NCBI GenBank assembly: GCA_020850325.1
Contig: JADZEW010000001.1
Coordinates: 310,001-374,000 of the forward strand
Source: Methanoregulaceae archaeon
GTDB taxonomy: Bacteria > Armatimonadota > Fimbriimonadia > Fimbriimonadales > Fimbriimonadaceae
DNA: 64,000 bases
Direction: 5' to 3'
Under the pieces are notes generated by a model, which saw only the letters and a program-made list of their open reading frames with translations, was not told the origin of the DNA and did no database searches. Both the position numbers and the translations under genes were made by a program. The first letter of the stretch is position 1. The number at the start of each line of letters is the position of its first letter. Below, piece after piece: positions 35,592 through 42,587 of the stretch.

Positions 35592-36560
35592 ATGCCACTG
35601 AACTGGGGAATCATCACCGCCGGGCGGATCTCGGGTGCATTCGCGTCAGGCTTGCAAGCCTCAAAGACCGGTCGACTCGTCGCCACCGGAGCGCGCGACC
35701 TTGACCGCGCGGAGGCGTTCGCCGCCCAATGGGGCGGGCGCGGGTACGGCAGCTACCAGGCCGTGCTCGACGACCCGGAGGTCGAAGCGGTTTACATCGC
35801 CACCCCGCACCATCTCCACGCCGAGTGGACCATCGCCGCCGCCCGAGCCGGCAAGGCCGTCCTTTGCGAGAAGCCGTTCACCCTCGATGCGGCCGAGGCC
35901 GAAGCCGCCATCGCCGCACTACGCGAGGCGGGCGTATTCTTCATGGAGGCGTTCATGTATCGCTGCTCGCCCCAAACGCGAAAGCTCGCCTCGCTGCTGA
36001 GCGAGGGCGCGATCGGCACCGTGCGCGCGGTGACCGCCGAGTTCAGCTACGGCTCGAATCCCGACGCTGGCAACTTCCGAAACGAGCCCACCCAGGGCGG
36101 GGGCGGCATCATGGACGTGGGCACCTACTGCGTCTCGTTCGCGCGGATGGTGGCTGGCGAAGAGCCGAACCGCGTCGAATACGTCGCCAATCTCGACCGC
36201 GGCTACGACTCCTATGGCGCGGGCATGCTCGGCTTCCCGGGCGGGATGGTCGCCACCATCGCCAGCGGAATGCACCTGCCGATGCGAAACGACGCCACCG
36301 TCTACGGCGACGATGGGTTCATCCACGTGCAGGACCCGTGGAAGTCGCCGCCGGGAACGCTGATGACGCTTCATCGGCATGGCGGGGACGTCGAGACGTT
36401 CTCGCTGGAATGTACGACGGCCGAGCTTTACGCTCATGAGGCGGACGCGGTGGCTTCGTTCTTGGCGGACGGGGAGTGTCCGTACATGTCGATCGAAGAC
36501 ACGCTGGGGAACATGCGCTGCCTCGACGCGATTCGCGCCAGCTGCGGGCTCGAGTTCTAG
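35592..36560 (+). CDS. Gfo/Idh/MocA family oxidoreductase
   Basis: A 322-residue NAD(P)-dependent dehydrogenase acting on a sugar or cyclitol. The N-terminal Rossmann domain (1-120) opens with NWGIITAGRISGAFA and includes the VEAVYIATPHHLHAEW and GKAVLCEKPFTLDAAEAE segments; EKP carries the conserved catalytic Lys. The C-terminal alpha/beta domain contains GGGGIMDVGTYCV. The trans-1,2-dihydrobenzene-1,2-diol dehydrogenase-like subgroup fits best. The natural substrate is unknown. It is flanked on both sides by stem-loop repeats. Confidence 0.9.
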   Translation: MPLNWGIITAGRISGAFASGLQASKTGRLVATGARDLDRAEAFAAQWGGRGYGSYQAVLDDPEVEAVYIATPHHLHAEWTIAAARAGKAVLCEKPFTLDAAEAEAAIAALREAGVFFMEAFMYRCSPQTRKLASLLSEGAIGTVRAVTAEFSYGSNPDAGNFRNEPTQGGGGIMDVGTYCVSFARMVAGEEPNRVEYVANLDRGYDSYGAGMLGFPGGMVATIASGMHLPMRNDATVYGDDGFIHVQDPWKSPPGTLMTLHRHGGDVETFSLECTTAELYAHEADAVASFLADGECPYMSIEDTLGNMRCLDAIRASCGLEF

Positions 36561-36574
36561 GCGGTTCTACCTAT

Positions 36575-36695
36575 CCCTGAGGCTGGCGGTTGTATTGTCC
36601 CGCCAGTTGGTCCCGACCGACTGCGGGGACGAATCAACCCGCAGCCTCAGGGTCTGCGCGCTCGGGCGTCTGTCTGGGGACGAACCCACTCAGAC
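36575..36695 (+). repeat. nested inverted repeats with conserved-loop hairpins
   Basis: An outer repeat CCCTGAGGCTG (36575-36585) and CAGCCTCAGGG (36642-36652) encloses two hairpins: CTGGCGG/CCGCCAG (36583-36606), whose loop reads GACAATACAA on the minus strand, and CTGCGGG/CCCGCAG (36621-36644) with loop GACGAATCAA. A third, GTCTGGG/CTCAGAC (36672-36695), has loop GACGAACCCA and one G-T wobble. The rest of the gap (36561-36817) holds only a promoter. Confidence 0.7.
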
Positions 36696-36780
36696 GGTCC
36701 ATGATTCCGGAAGCATTTCACCATGTAGGCGCGGGTTTCGAGTCTCGCGAGAGCGGGACGAGGCCCCGCGCTCCAGATGC

Positions 36781-36809
36781 TTGCAATTCTTGCGAGAGTG
36801 ACGTATCCT
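36781..36809 (+). promoter_or_regulatory. promoter TTGCAA-N17-TATCCT
   Basis: TTGCAA (36781-36786) and TATCCT (36804-36809) with a 17-base spacer; the -10 ends 8 bases before ATG 36818. Confidence 0.65.
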
Positions 36810-36817
36810 AAACCAGC

Positions 36818-37900
36818 ATGAACGCCGCGATTGCTTTGATCACTCTTGTCGCTGCCGGGCCCAGCGCGGAAGTGCAGTGGCGGGTTCCGCTGCCCCCGGA
36901 AGCGACTCAGCCGCGGGTGGTAGGGAACGCGAGATCCTGTGCGTTCTATGATCCGAAATCTGGAGCGGTTATGTGGAACTCACAGCAGCGCATCTTCCGG
37001 TTCGATCCTCGCAGCAAGAAGGTTGTGCCCATGGGCGCAGGCAGCTTCGACGAGCCCCAAATCGACTGCGGACTCGGCCTCGCGACCGTCCACCGACACA
37101 ACCCGACAACCAAGACATCGACCGGAGACACCTATGATGTCGCAACTGGGAAGCATCTTTCCACGGTGACGGGTTGGCCCACGCGAGTCGGACGGCTCGT
37201 GATGACCCGCGATGAGAAACTTCAACGCAAGACCTTCACCGACGCGGTAACCGGCGAGGTTATGTGGCAAGAAAGCCTGCGCAGCGAAGCCACTGAGACG
37301 CTGAGAGCGCCAGTGGGGGAGCCAATCTGGGCCACGCCGAAGCGCTGGCTGTTCATCATCGGCGAAGAAGGCCGGCACCCCAATGACAAGAAGGGCGTGG
37401 TCGATGTCGCGATTCGCACGCTTCAGGAACTCAAGCGAGTTCACCTCTCCGACTATGCGTTTGGTTTCGACGGCATCGTCGGCAACCCAGACGCGGGGCC
37501 GTTCGCAGTCTTTGAAGGCTCGAATCGTGGCAGTTTTTGCACCGGGGTGTTCCGCTCCGATCTCACCCGCGTGCCGGGGAAGTACTTCTACGTCACCGAC
37601 ATTTCCAAGCACGGCATCCTTGACCGGGATGCGACGGTGAGGGAGAATCGAGACCCAGAGTTCCACACGATCATCTGTGCCGACTCGCAGACCGGAAAGG
37701 TTCGGTGGCGAGCCGCCACGACGCAGCCGGGCAAGTGGGTCGGGGGCAAGGTCCTCGCCGGCGATCAGCTTCTGGATGGGAAGACGGGAAAGAGCTTGGG
37801 CAAGCTGAAGCTTCCCGAACTGCTCGGGCTCAGCCAGGACGGTAAGTTCGTGGGAGTCGACGGGCGGACGCTGGTGGGTGGACGGATCCGGGCTCGCTGA
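36818..37900 (+). CDS. PQQ-like beta-propeller protein, probably exported
   Basis: A 360-residue protein with a weak signal peptide (MNAAIALITLVAAGPSAE). Repeated strand patterns with D-x-x-T/S-G-K or -G-E turns (DPKSGAVMW, DAVTGEVMWQE, DSQTGKVRWRA, DGKTGKSLGK) are those of PQQ-type propeller blades. About half a dozen blades can be counted, but no cofactor-binding residues stand out, so an enzyme is unlikely; a scaffold or binding role is more probable. Genomic neighbours give no hint. The promoter is well defined. Confidence 0.7.
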   Translation: MNAAIALITLVAAGPSAEVQWRVPLPPEATQPRVVGNARSCAFYDPKSGAVMWNSQQRIFRFDPRSKKVVPMGAGSFDEPQIDCGLGLATVHRHNPTTKTSTGDTYDVATGKHLSTVTGWPTRVGRLVMTRDEKLQRKTFTDAVTGEVMWQESLRSEATETLRAPVGEPIWATPKRWLFIIGEEGRHPNDKKGVVDVAIRTLQELKRVHLSDYAFGFDGIVGNPDAGPFAVFEGSNRGSFCTGVFRSDLTRVPGKYFYVTDISKHGILDRDATVRENRDPEFHTIICADSQTGKVRWRAATTQPGKWVGGKVLAGDQLLDGKTGKSLGKLKLPELLGLSQDGKFVGVDGRTLVGGRIRAR

Positions 37901-38023
37901 TCGTTGGCAATGCCGGTACGAGTCCGGCCGCTGATCTCTTGGTTTCACGGGATCCGCGATAGCTTGATTTGCGAGGGCTGCGCTCAGGTCGCACCCTAGG
38001 AGTTGGCGATCGCGAGCCCCCAG

Positions 38024-38090
38024 CTCGTGGGCCGCACGAGTTCCCCTCACCCCCAACCCCCTCTCCCCCCAAGCGAGGCGAGGGGGACCC
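38024..38090. repeat. hairpin and inverted family A copy before ilvE
   Basis: CTCGTG/CACGAG (38024-38040) forms a 6-bp hairpin. At 38041-38090 lies a divergent family A copy on the minus strand, and then a degenerate GGCTCGGGT-type repeat up to about 38150. The rest of the gap from 37901 shows nothing coding. Confidence 0.55.
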
Positions 38091-38152
38091 TCGAGCCAAC
38101 CGAGCACCCCGCGCCAACCCGAACCGACCCGAGCCACCCCGAGCCAAGCCGG

Positions 38153-38158
38153 TAGAAT
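38153..38158 (+). promoter_or_regulatory. -10 element TAGAAT for ilvE
   Basis: TAGAAT ends 5 bases before ATG 38164; no Shine-Dalgarno sequence. Confidence 0.5.
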
Positions 38159-38163
38159 GAGCC

Positions 38164-39033
38164 ATGCCTAAGCTCGCCTGGATCAATGGGACGGTCATGC
38201 CGCTCGAGTCAGCCGTGGTTAGCGCGGCGGACCACGCGCACCTCTACGGAGACGGACTTTTCGAGGGAATCCGGATGTACCACCGCAAGGTGTTCAAGCT
38301 GGACGAGCACCTGAAGCGACTCTATCACGGCATCGGCTATCTCGGATTCGACATGCCGCATAGCTACGACGAGCTTCGAGCGATTGTTCTCGACACCTGC
38401 CGCCAGGCCGACATGAGCGAGGGTTATATCCGGCTCAATGTCACCCGCGGAACCGGCCTGGGTCTCGACCCGAAGGGCATCACCCCCGCGAACGTGATGG
38501 TGATGATCTCCTCGCTGGCGCTTTACGGGCCGGAGAAGTACGAGATCGGACTTAGCTGCAACCTCTCGCCCATCCGCACGATTCCCGCGGACTCGCTCGA
38601 CCCACGAGTGAAGTGCATCGGCCGCTACGCCTCGAACATCATGGCCAAGCAGATCGCCAACCGCCAAGGCACCGGCGACGGTCTCATGTTGAACCACGAG
38701 GGCTATGTCGCCGAAGGCACCGGCAACAACCTGTTCCTCGTACAGGACAAAGTCATCCGCACGCCGCATCCTTCGTGCGGCATCTTGAAAGGCATCACCC
38801 GCGACACCGTGATCGATCTCGCCCGCGAGGCCGGCTACGAAGTCCGCGAAGACTTCTTGACCGTGTTCGATGTGCGCAGCGCGGATGAAGCGTTCTTCAC
38901 CGGCACGGCGACCGAGGTCATTCCTTTCGTCTCGCTCGATGGCACGGCGATCGGTTGCGGCAAGCCGGGTCAGGTCACGCTCGATTTGATGGAGCGGTTC
39001 AAGGCCGCGACCCACAGCGGCGTTCCGTTCTAG
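38164..39033 (+). CDS. ilvE: branched-chain amino acid aminotransferase
   Basis: A 289-residue class IV PLP enzyme making or degrading leucine, isoleucine and valine by transfer with glutamate. The N terminus has AWINGTVMPLESAVVS and the HLYGDGLFEGIRMY motif. Schiff-base Lys150 lies in DPRVKCIGRYASN. The GYVAEGTGNNLFLV and SADEAFFTGTATEV segments match IlvE rather than D-amino-acid aminotransferase. The methylcrotonoyl-type carboxylase gene at 22.7 kb would act later on the same leucine pathway. A small zinc protein gene follows 3 bases after its stop. Confidence 0.94.
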   Translation: MPKLAWINGTVMPLESAVVSAADHAHLYGDGLFEGIRMYHRKVFKLDEHLKRLYHGIGYLGFDMPHSYDELRAIVLDTCRQADMSEGYIRLNVTRGTGLGLDPKGITPANVMVMISSLALYGPEKYEIGLSCNLSPIRTIPADSLDPRVKCIGRYASNIMAKQIANRQGTGDGLMLNHEGYVAEGTGNNLFLVQDKVIRTPHPSCGILKGITRDTVIDLAREAGYEVREDFLTVFDVRSADEAFFTGTATEVIPFVSLDGTAIGCGKPGQVTLDLMERFKAATHSGVPF

Positions 39034-39036
39034 ACC

Positions 39037-39315
39037 ATGGAGCGCTGCCGGCGGTGCGGAGGCATCGCCACCTTACGAATTGAAAGCCGTCGCGAACGCG
39101 GCGGCTTTCTTTGCTCCGGGTGCGCGGATCGACTGCTCGCCGAGGTTCGTCCCAGCTCTTTCCTAAACGGCTTTCAACGCCATCGGCGACAAGACGGCGT
39201 GTGCCCCCATTGCGGCTGGACGAACGAGCAATACGTGCAGACATCGCTGCTCGGATGCCCCCTCTGCTACGAGGCGCTGGACCTCCATCTGCTGGCCCGA
39301 ACGCCGAACGAGTGA
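39037..39315 (+). CDS. small four-CxxC zinc protein, McsA-like
   Basis: A 92-residue protein with two treble-clef-like zinc pairs: CRRCGG (4-9) with CSGCAD (27-32), and CPHCGWTNEQYV (56-67) with CPLCYEAL (74-81). The second half closely resembles the zinc-binding region of McsA/UVR-domain proteins (CPxCG then GCxxCY), but the UVR helix is absent. No mcsB or clpC is near. It follows ilvE by 3 bases and is likely co-transcribed. Its role is unknown; protein-protein contact in a stress complex is conceivable. Confidence 0.7.
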   Translation: MERCRRCGGIATLRIESRRERGGFLCSGCADRLLAEVRPSSFLNGFQRHRRQDGVCPHCGWTNEQYVQTSLLGCPLCYEALDLHLLARTPNE

Positions 39316-39364
39316 GTCAGAATCGCCCCCCAAGACGTCTTAAGTGGGTATGGTTAGGACTCCT

Positions 39365-40105
39365 ATGAGCAAGATTCGGATTATCTCAGGTCTGGTGGCG
39401 ATAGCCGTCGTGTTCGGATGTGGAGGCGCTAACACCAACTCGCTGGAGGCTCCGGATCCCGTGGTCGCCTTCATCAATGCGTCTCCTGATGGAACCGCGC
39501 TCGACGCGTTCCTCAACAACATTCAACTCGGCAACAACGTGCCCTACCTGAGTTCTTCGCCTCGCTCGGGCGCTGTAACGACGTTCAGCTCTGTGGAGCC
39601 TGGAGACTACGATGTGCGCATCGAGCCCGACGGTGCCCCGGAAAACGGCGACGTTACCACACAGAACCTCACGCGGGACACCGGCACGCTCGTCACCGCC
39701 GTGGGCCTCGTTGATCCCGCGGGCGACCTTAACAAGCGGCTCCAGACGTTCACCTTCCAAGTCGACCGCAGCAAGCCAAACGGGGACAAGGCGCGCCTCG
39801 TGATCCTCCACGCTTGGATCGCGAGTGCTGGCTTTGACACTCCAGCCATCGACTTCCGGAATCCCGACGATAACCCTCTGACAAATGTCCAGGATCTGGC
39901 CTTTGGCGGCAACAACACGGCACTCATCGACGCCGGTAATCAAACGTTCGTTGCGCGCCTCAGCGGAACCGAGTTCGAGGTTACGCCGCAGGCCACCTTC
40001 AACTTCGGCGCGGGCAAGATCTATGCGGCGGTTGTCTGCGGTATCGAGGACGGGGTGGGAGCACGATCTCCGCGAATCGTGTTCATGGAACTTCAGACGA
40101 AGTAG
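39365..40105 (+). CDS. DUF4397 domain lipoprotein
   Basis: A 246-residue predicted lipoprotein with lipobox VVFGC (Cys19). The mature part is a DUF4397-type double beta domain: VAFINASPDGTALDAFLNN (about 33-51) begins the first half and RLVILHAWIASAGFDTPAID the second. Function of DUF4397 is unknown; members are extracytoplasmic. The ATG at 39365 was preferred to one 21 bases earlier because it starts directly at the signal peptide and has TATGGT (39349-39354) upstream. Confidence 0.82.
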   Translation: MSKIRIISGLVAIAVVFGCGGANTNSLEAPDPVVAFINASPDGTALDAFLNNIQLGNNVPYLSSSPRSGAVTTFSSVEPGDYDVRIEPDGAPENGDVTTQNLTRDTGTLVTAVGLVDPAGDLNKRLQTFTFQVDRSKPNGDKARLVILHAWIASAGFDTPAIDFRNPDDNPLTNVQDLAFGGNNTALIDAGNQTFVARLSGTEFEVTPQATFNFGAGKIYAAVVCGIEDGVGARSPRIVFMELQTK

Positions 40106-40108
40106 CGG

Positions 40109-40624
40109 CTACTTCGCCAGGGCGGCTTCGATCGCCTTTCGCAGTTCGGGGTCGTCCGGTTTGGTCTGCGGAGTGAACCGGGCGATGACCTTTCCATCCT
40201 TGCCCACCAGGAACTTGGCGAAGTTCCATTCGATGTCGTCCTTGCGGGGACCCGTTTCCAGCAACCACTGATACAGCGGGTGGATGCCCTCGCCCTTCAC
40301 CACGATCTTGGAGAACATCGGGAACGTGACGCCGTAGGTGGCTGTGCAGAACTCTTTGATTTCGGCGTTGCTGCCGGGCTCCTGCCCACGGAACTCGTTG
40401 GCCGGGAAGCCGAGGACGGCAAGGCCCTTCGCCTTGTGCTCGGTGTACAGCTTCTGCAACCCTTCGTATTGGGGAGTCATGCCACATTTGCTGGCCACAT
40501 TGACCACCAGAACGACCTGGCCCTTGAACTTGGATAGCTTTACGTCTTTGCCCTCGATGTCGGGCAAGGTGAAATCGTGAAGCGTGTTGGCAGACATGGT
40601 GAGAGCAAGGAGTGCGGCGATCAT
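40109..40624 (-). CDS. glutathione peroxidase family protein, exported
   Basis: A 171-residue thiol peroxidase of the GPx family. A short signal peptide (MIAALLALTMSANT) suggests an extracytoplasmic location. The catalytic set is present: peroxidatic Cys47 (NVASKCGMT), Gln81 (NEFRGQEPG), Trp133 and Asn134 (IEWNFAKFLV). It has Cys rather than selenocysteine. It reduces peroxides, probably with thioredoxin-like partners. The gene has its own -10 (TAGGAT) overlapping the stop codon of the small upstream gene. Confidence 0.93.
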   Translation of the reverse strand: MIAALLALTMSANTLHDFTLPDIEGKDVKLSKFKGQVVLVVNVASKCGMTPQYEGLQKLYTEHKAKGLAVLGFPANEFRGQEPGSNAEIKEFCTATYGVTFPMFSKIVVKGEGIHPLYQWLLETGPRKDDIEWNFAKFLVGKDGKVIARFTPQTKPDDPELRKAIEAALAK

Positions 40625-40630
40625 CTTTCA

Positions 40631-40636
40631 ATCCTA
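40631..40636 (-). promoter_or_regulatory. -10 element TAGGAT sharing an upstream stop codon
   Basis: TAGGAT on the minus strand ends 6 bases before ATG 40624; its TAG is the stop codon of the 81-residue gene (40634-40636). Confidence 0.55.
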
Positions 40637-40879
40637 CGATCGATAGCGGACATCAATCACCACGTCTCGAATTTCTGGCTTTTGACGCAGCAGGCGGGCG
40701 CAGTGCTCGATCTCGGTCTTGATATCGAGGACGCCACTTCCTTTGACCGCCGAAACGGTGCCCCGGATGTAGCAAACCCCGTGCATGACCCGGAGGTCAC
40801 ACAGCGTGAGATCGACGCCGCGACGGCCCAGCATGGAGCGGGCGGCTTTAGTTCCGCTGACATCATTCGGATCTGCCAT
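40634..40879 (-). CDS. small BON-like protein of unknown function
   Basis: An 81-residue protein. From about residue 20 the alternation of strands and a helix (VDLTLCDLRVMHGVCYIRG, then LLRQKPEIRDVVIDVRYR) resembles a BON domain, which binds phospholipids or acts as a contact module. There is no signal peptide. It lies between dapD and the peroxidase gene on the same strand. A leaderless start is likely, with -10 TAAGAT whose TAA is the dapD stop. Confidence 0.65.
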   Translation of the reverse strand: MADPNDVSGTKAARSMLGRRGVDLTLCDLRVMHGVCYIRGTVSAVKGSGVLDIKTEIEHCARLLRQKPEIRDVVIDVRYRS

Positions 40880-40885
40880 GGCTAC

Positions 40886-40891
40886 ATCTTA
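40886..40891 (-). promoter_or_regulatory. -10 element TAAGAT sharing the dapD stop codon
   Basis: TAAGAT on the minus strand ends 6 bases before ATG 40879; its first three bases are the TAA stop of dapD (40889-40891). Confidence 0.55.
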
Positions 40892-41710
40892 TCGCAAGAA
40901 GTCCTCAAGTTGGACCTTGGCGTCAGTCTTCTCGTCGCGAATCTTCACGATGACGGGCGTATAAAGCGACAATCCCCACTCCTGCCCTGGGCCCGAACTG
41001 ATCGCCCGGCTACCCGCAACCACGACCGCTCCCTCGGGAATGATCAGCGGCAGTTCGTCGGTCGCCCGGTGAACCTCACCCGTGACTACGTTGTAAACCG
41101 GCGTCGATCGGGTGAGGATCACCCCGCTCCCGAGCACGGCGCGGCGCTTGACGATCGTTCCCTCGTAGACGCCGCAGTTCCCACCGACCATAACGTCGTC
41201 TTCGATGATGACCGGCATCGCACCGATCGGCTCCAGGACACCGCCGATCTGCGCCGCCGCGCTGAGATGGACCCGAGCGCCGATCTGCGCACAGCTGCCG
41301 ACCAGTGCATGCGAGTCGACCATGGTTCCCTCGCCGACGTAAGCGCCGACGTTGATGTACATCGGCGGCATGCACACCACTCCCGGCGCGAGATACGCGC
41401 CGGTTCGGACGCTGCTGCCTCCCGGGACGACGCGCACCCGGTCCTCGAGGGTCATTGGCTTCACGGGGTAGGTGTGCTTGTCGAAGAACTGCCCACCGAA
41501 CGACTCGATCGCACCGATACGGAAGCCGAGGAGGATGCCTTTCTTCACCCACTCATTCACCCGCCACCCGGTGGGGGCCGTCGCGTCGGGCTCCGCAGAG
41601 CGAATCTCACCCGCGTTGAGCTTGTCGAGGAAGAGGCTAAAGGTGGTCTCCGCGTCTTCCGTGAGTTCCGCCGCGGGGAGGTTGAACAGGGCTTCGATCG
41701 TGTCCTTCAT
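40889..41710 (-). CDS. dapD: tetrahydrodipicolinate N-succinyltransferase
   Basis: A 273-residue trimeric acyltransferase using succinyl-CoA, committing tetrahydrodipicolinate to the succinylase branch. The N-terminal helical domain (1-100) includes the family's [17 protein letters not shown] left-handed beta-helix follows (about 105-235) with hexapeptide-type turns ([39 protein letters not shown]). Length and motifs match DapD rather than the acetyl-type DapH. CACAAT at 41721-41726 is a possible -10, 10 bases upstream. Confidence 0.96.
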   Translation of the reverse strand: MKDTIEALFNLPAAELTEDAETTFSLFLDKLNAGEIRSAEPDATAPTGWRVNEWVKKGILLGFRIGAIESFGGQFFDKHTYPVKPMTLEDRVRVVPGGSSVRTGAYLAPGVVCMPPMYINVGAYVGEGTMVDSHALVGSCAQIGARVHLSAAAQIGGVLEPIGAMPVIIEDDVMVGGNCGVYEGTIVKRRAVLGSGVILTRSTPVYNVVTGEVHRATDELPLIIPEGAVVVAGSRAISSGPGQEWGLSLYTPVIVKIRDEKTDAKVQLEDFLR

Positions 41711-41781
41711 CGGTCAGACAATTGTGGCAGAGTCCGTACGGTGGAACCGGGGACGATCACCCTTGATCCACCCGCACGATA

Positions 41782-42318
41782 TCAAACACCGAGCCAGGCG
41801 CGAAGCTCAGCCGACGCCACTGCGCCCACGGCGCTAGCGCATAGCTCGAGAGTCTCTCTGAGTGAGGCCTCAACGGCATCGAGCACGATCGCGTCGAAGT
41901 GCTGCCGATCGCCCAGCTTCTGCACACGTTCGAGCGAAGCGATGTACTCCGCGCGCCGCTCGACGGGGATCACGGCGATCGGGTAGCCGTGCCGTAGCAA
42001 GGCGAGGTTCAACAAGAGCCGACCGACCCGGCCGTTCCCGTCTTGGAAGGGGTGGATGGTCACAAACCGGACGTGCGCTTCAGCCGCCCAAAGAACAGGG
42101 TGGATCGATGAAGGCGTCTCCCACCAAGCCACAAATCCGGCCATCAGTTCAGCCCAGTGAAGGTGGTCGGGATACCGAAACTCGGTGCCCGCAGCCATGA
42201 CGTTCGGCCCCCGGTAGGCTTCAGCCGATCCGCTTTCTTGGCCCTTCATCACCAGACTGTGAACTTTCCGCACGGTGCGCTCGGTCAACGGTGCTTCGTC
42301 CCGAACAAGTTCAAGCAC
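41782..42318 (-). CDS. Fic domain protein, C-terminal catalytic part of a split gene
   Basis: 178 residues holding the Fic core. The motif HPFQDGNGRVGR (about 89-100) is intact: His for catalysis, Asp for magnesium, GNGR for nucleotide phosphates. Fic enzymes usually attach AMP to target hydroxyls. The reading frame begins at GTG 42316-42318, which overlaps the TAG of the upstream half in the string TAGTG. Homology runs straight across the join: adding one base to restore a Tyr codon gives HREALHYVLELVRDEAPLT, the expected Fic sequence. So this is either a decayed gene or a two-piece system with translational coupling. Confidence 0.75.
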   Translation of the reverse strand: MLELVRDEAPLTERTVRKVHSLVMKGQESGSAEAYRGPNVMAAGTEFRYPDHLHWAELMAGFVAWWETPSSIHPVLWAAEAHVRFVTIHPFQDGNGRVGRLLLNLALLRHGYPIAVIPVERRAEYIASLERVQKLGDRQHFDAIVLDAVEASLRETLELCASAVGAVASAELRAWLGV

Positions 42319-42566
42319 TAGTGCAGCGCCTCACGGTGGCCGATGACCTCGAAGTGCTCCTGAAGCGACTTGCCCCCGATGGTCACTCCCTTTTCGAGAA
42401 CGATTTGCGTTTCGCTTTGGGTGAGCGTATTTCCCTCAATCGCGGTCGAGTGGTAGGTCAGCCGCACTTCGAAACGCTGTTGAAGTTCCGCAAGGACATT
42501 GCTGGGCAACGGGCGAAACCCGTCCAGCCAGGCCTTCGCCTGGGTGACTTCTTCGAGGCGGTTCAT
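42318..42566 (-). CDS. Fic N-terminal part with inhibitory-helix motif
   Basis: 82 residues corresponding to the Fic_N region. TYHSTAIEGNTLT (about 37-49) contains the [S/T]xxxE[G/N] motif of the inhibitory helix, whose Glu normally blocks ATP binding in the Fic site. A good Shine-Dalgarno (AAAGGGGGAG) precedes ATG 42566. The frame stops at TAG 42318-42320, exactly where a one-base deletion would separate it from the catalytic half. If both pieces are made, the arrangement mimics class I Fic systems, where the inhibitor is a separate small protein. Confidence 0.7.
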   Translation of the reverse strand: MNRLEEVTQAKAWLDGFRPLPSNVLAELQQRFEVRLTYHSTAIEGNTLTQSETQIVLEKGVTIGGKSLQEHFEVIGHREALH

Positions 42567-42587
42567 GCGCTTCTCCCCCTTTGCGCT

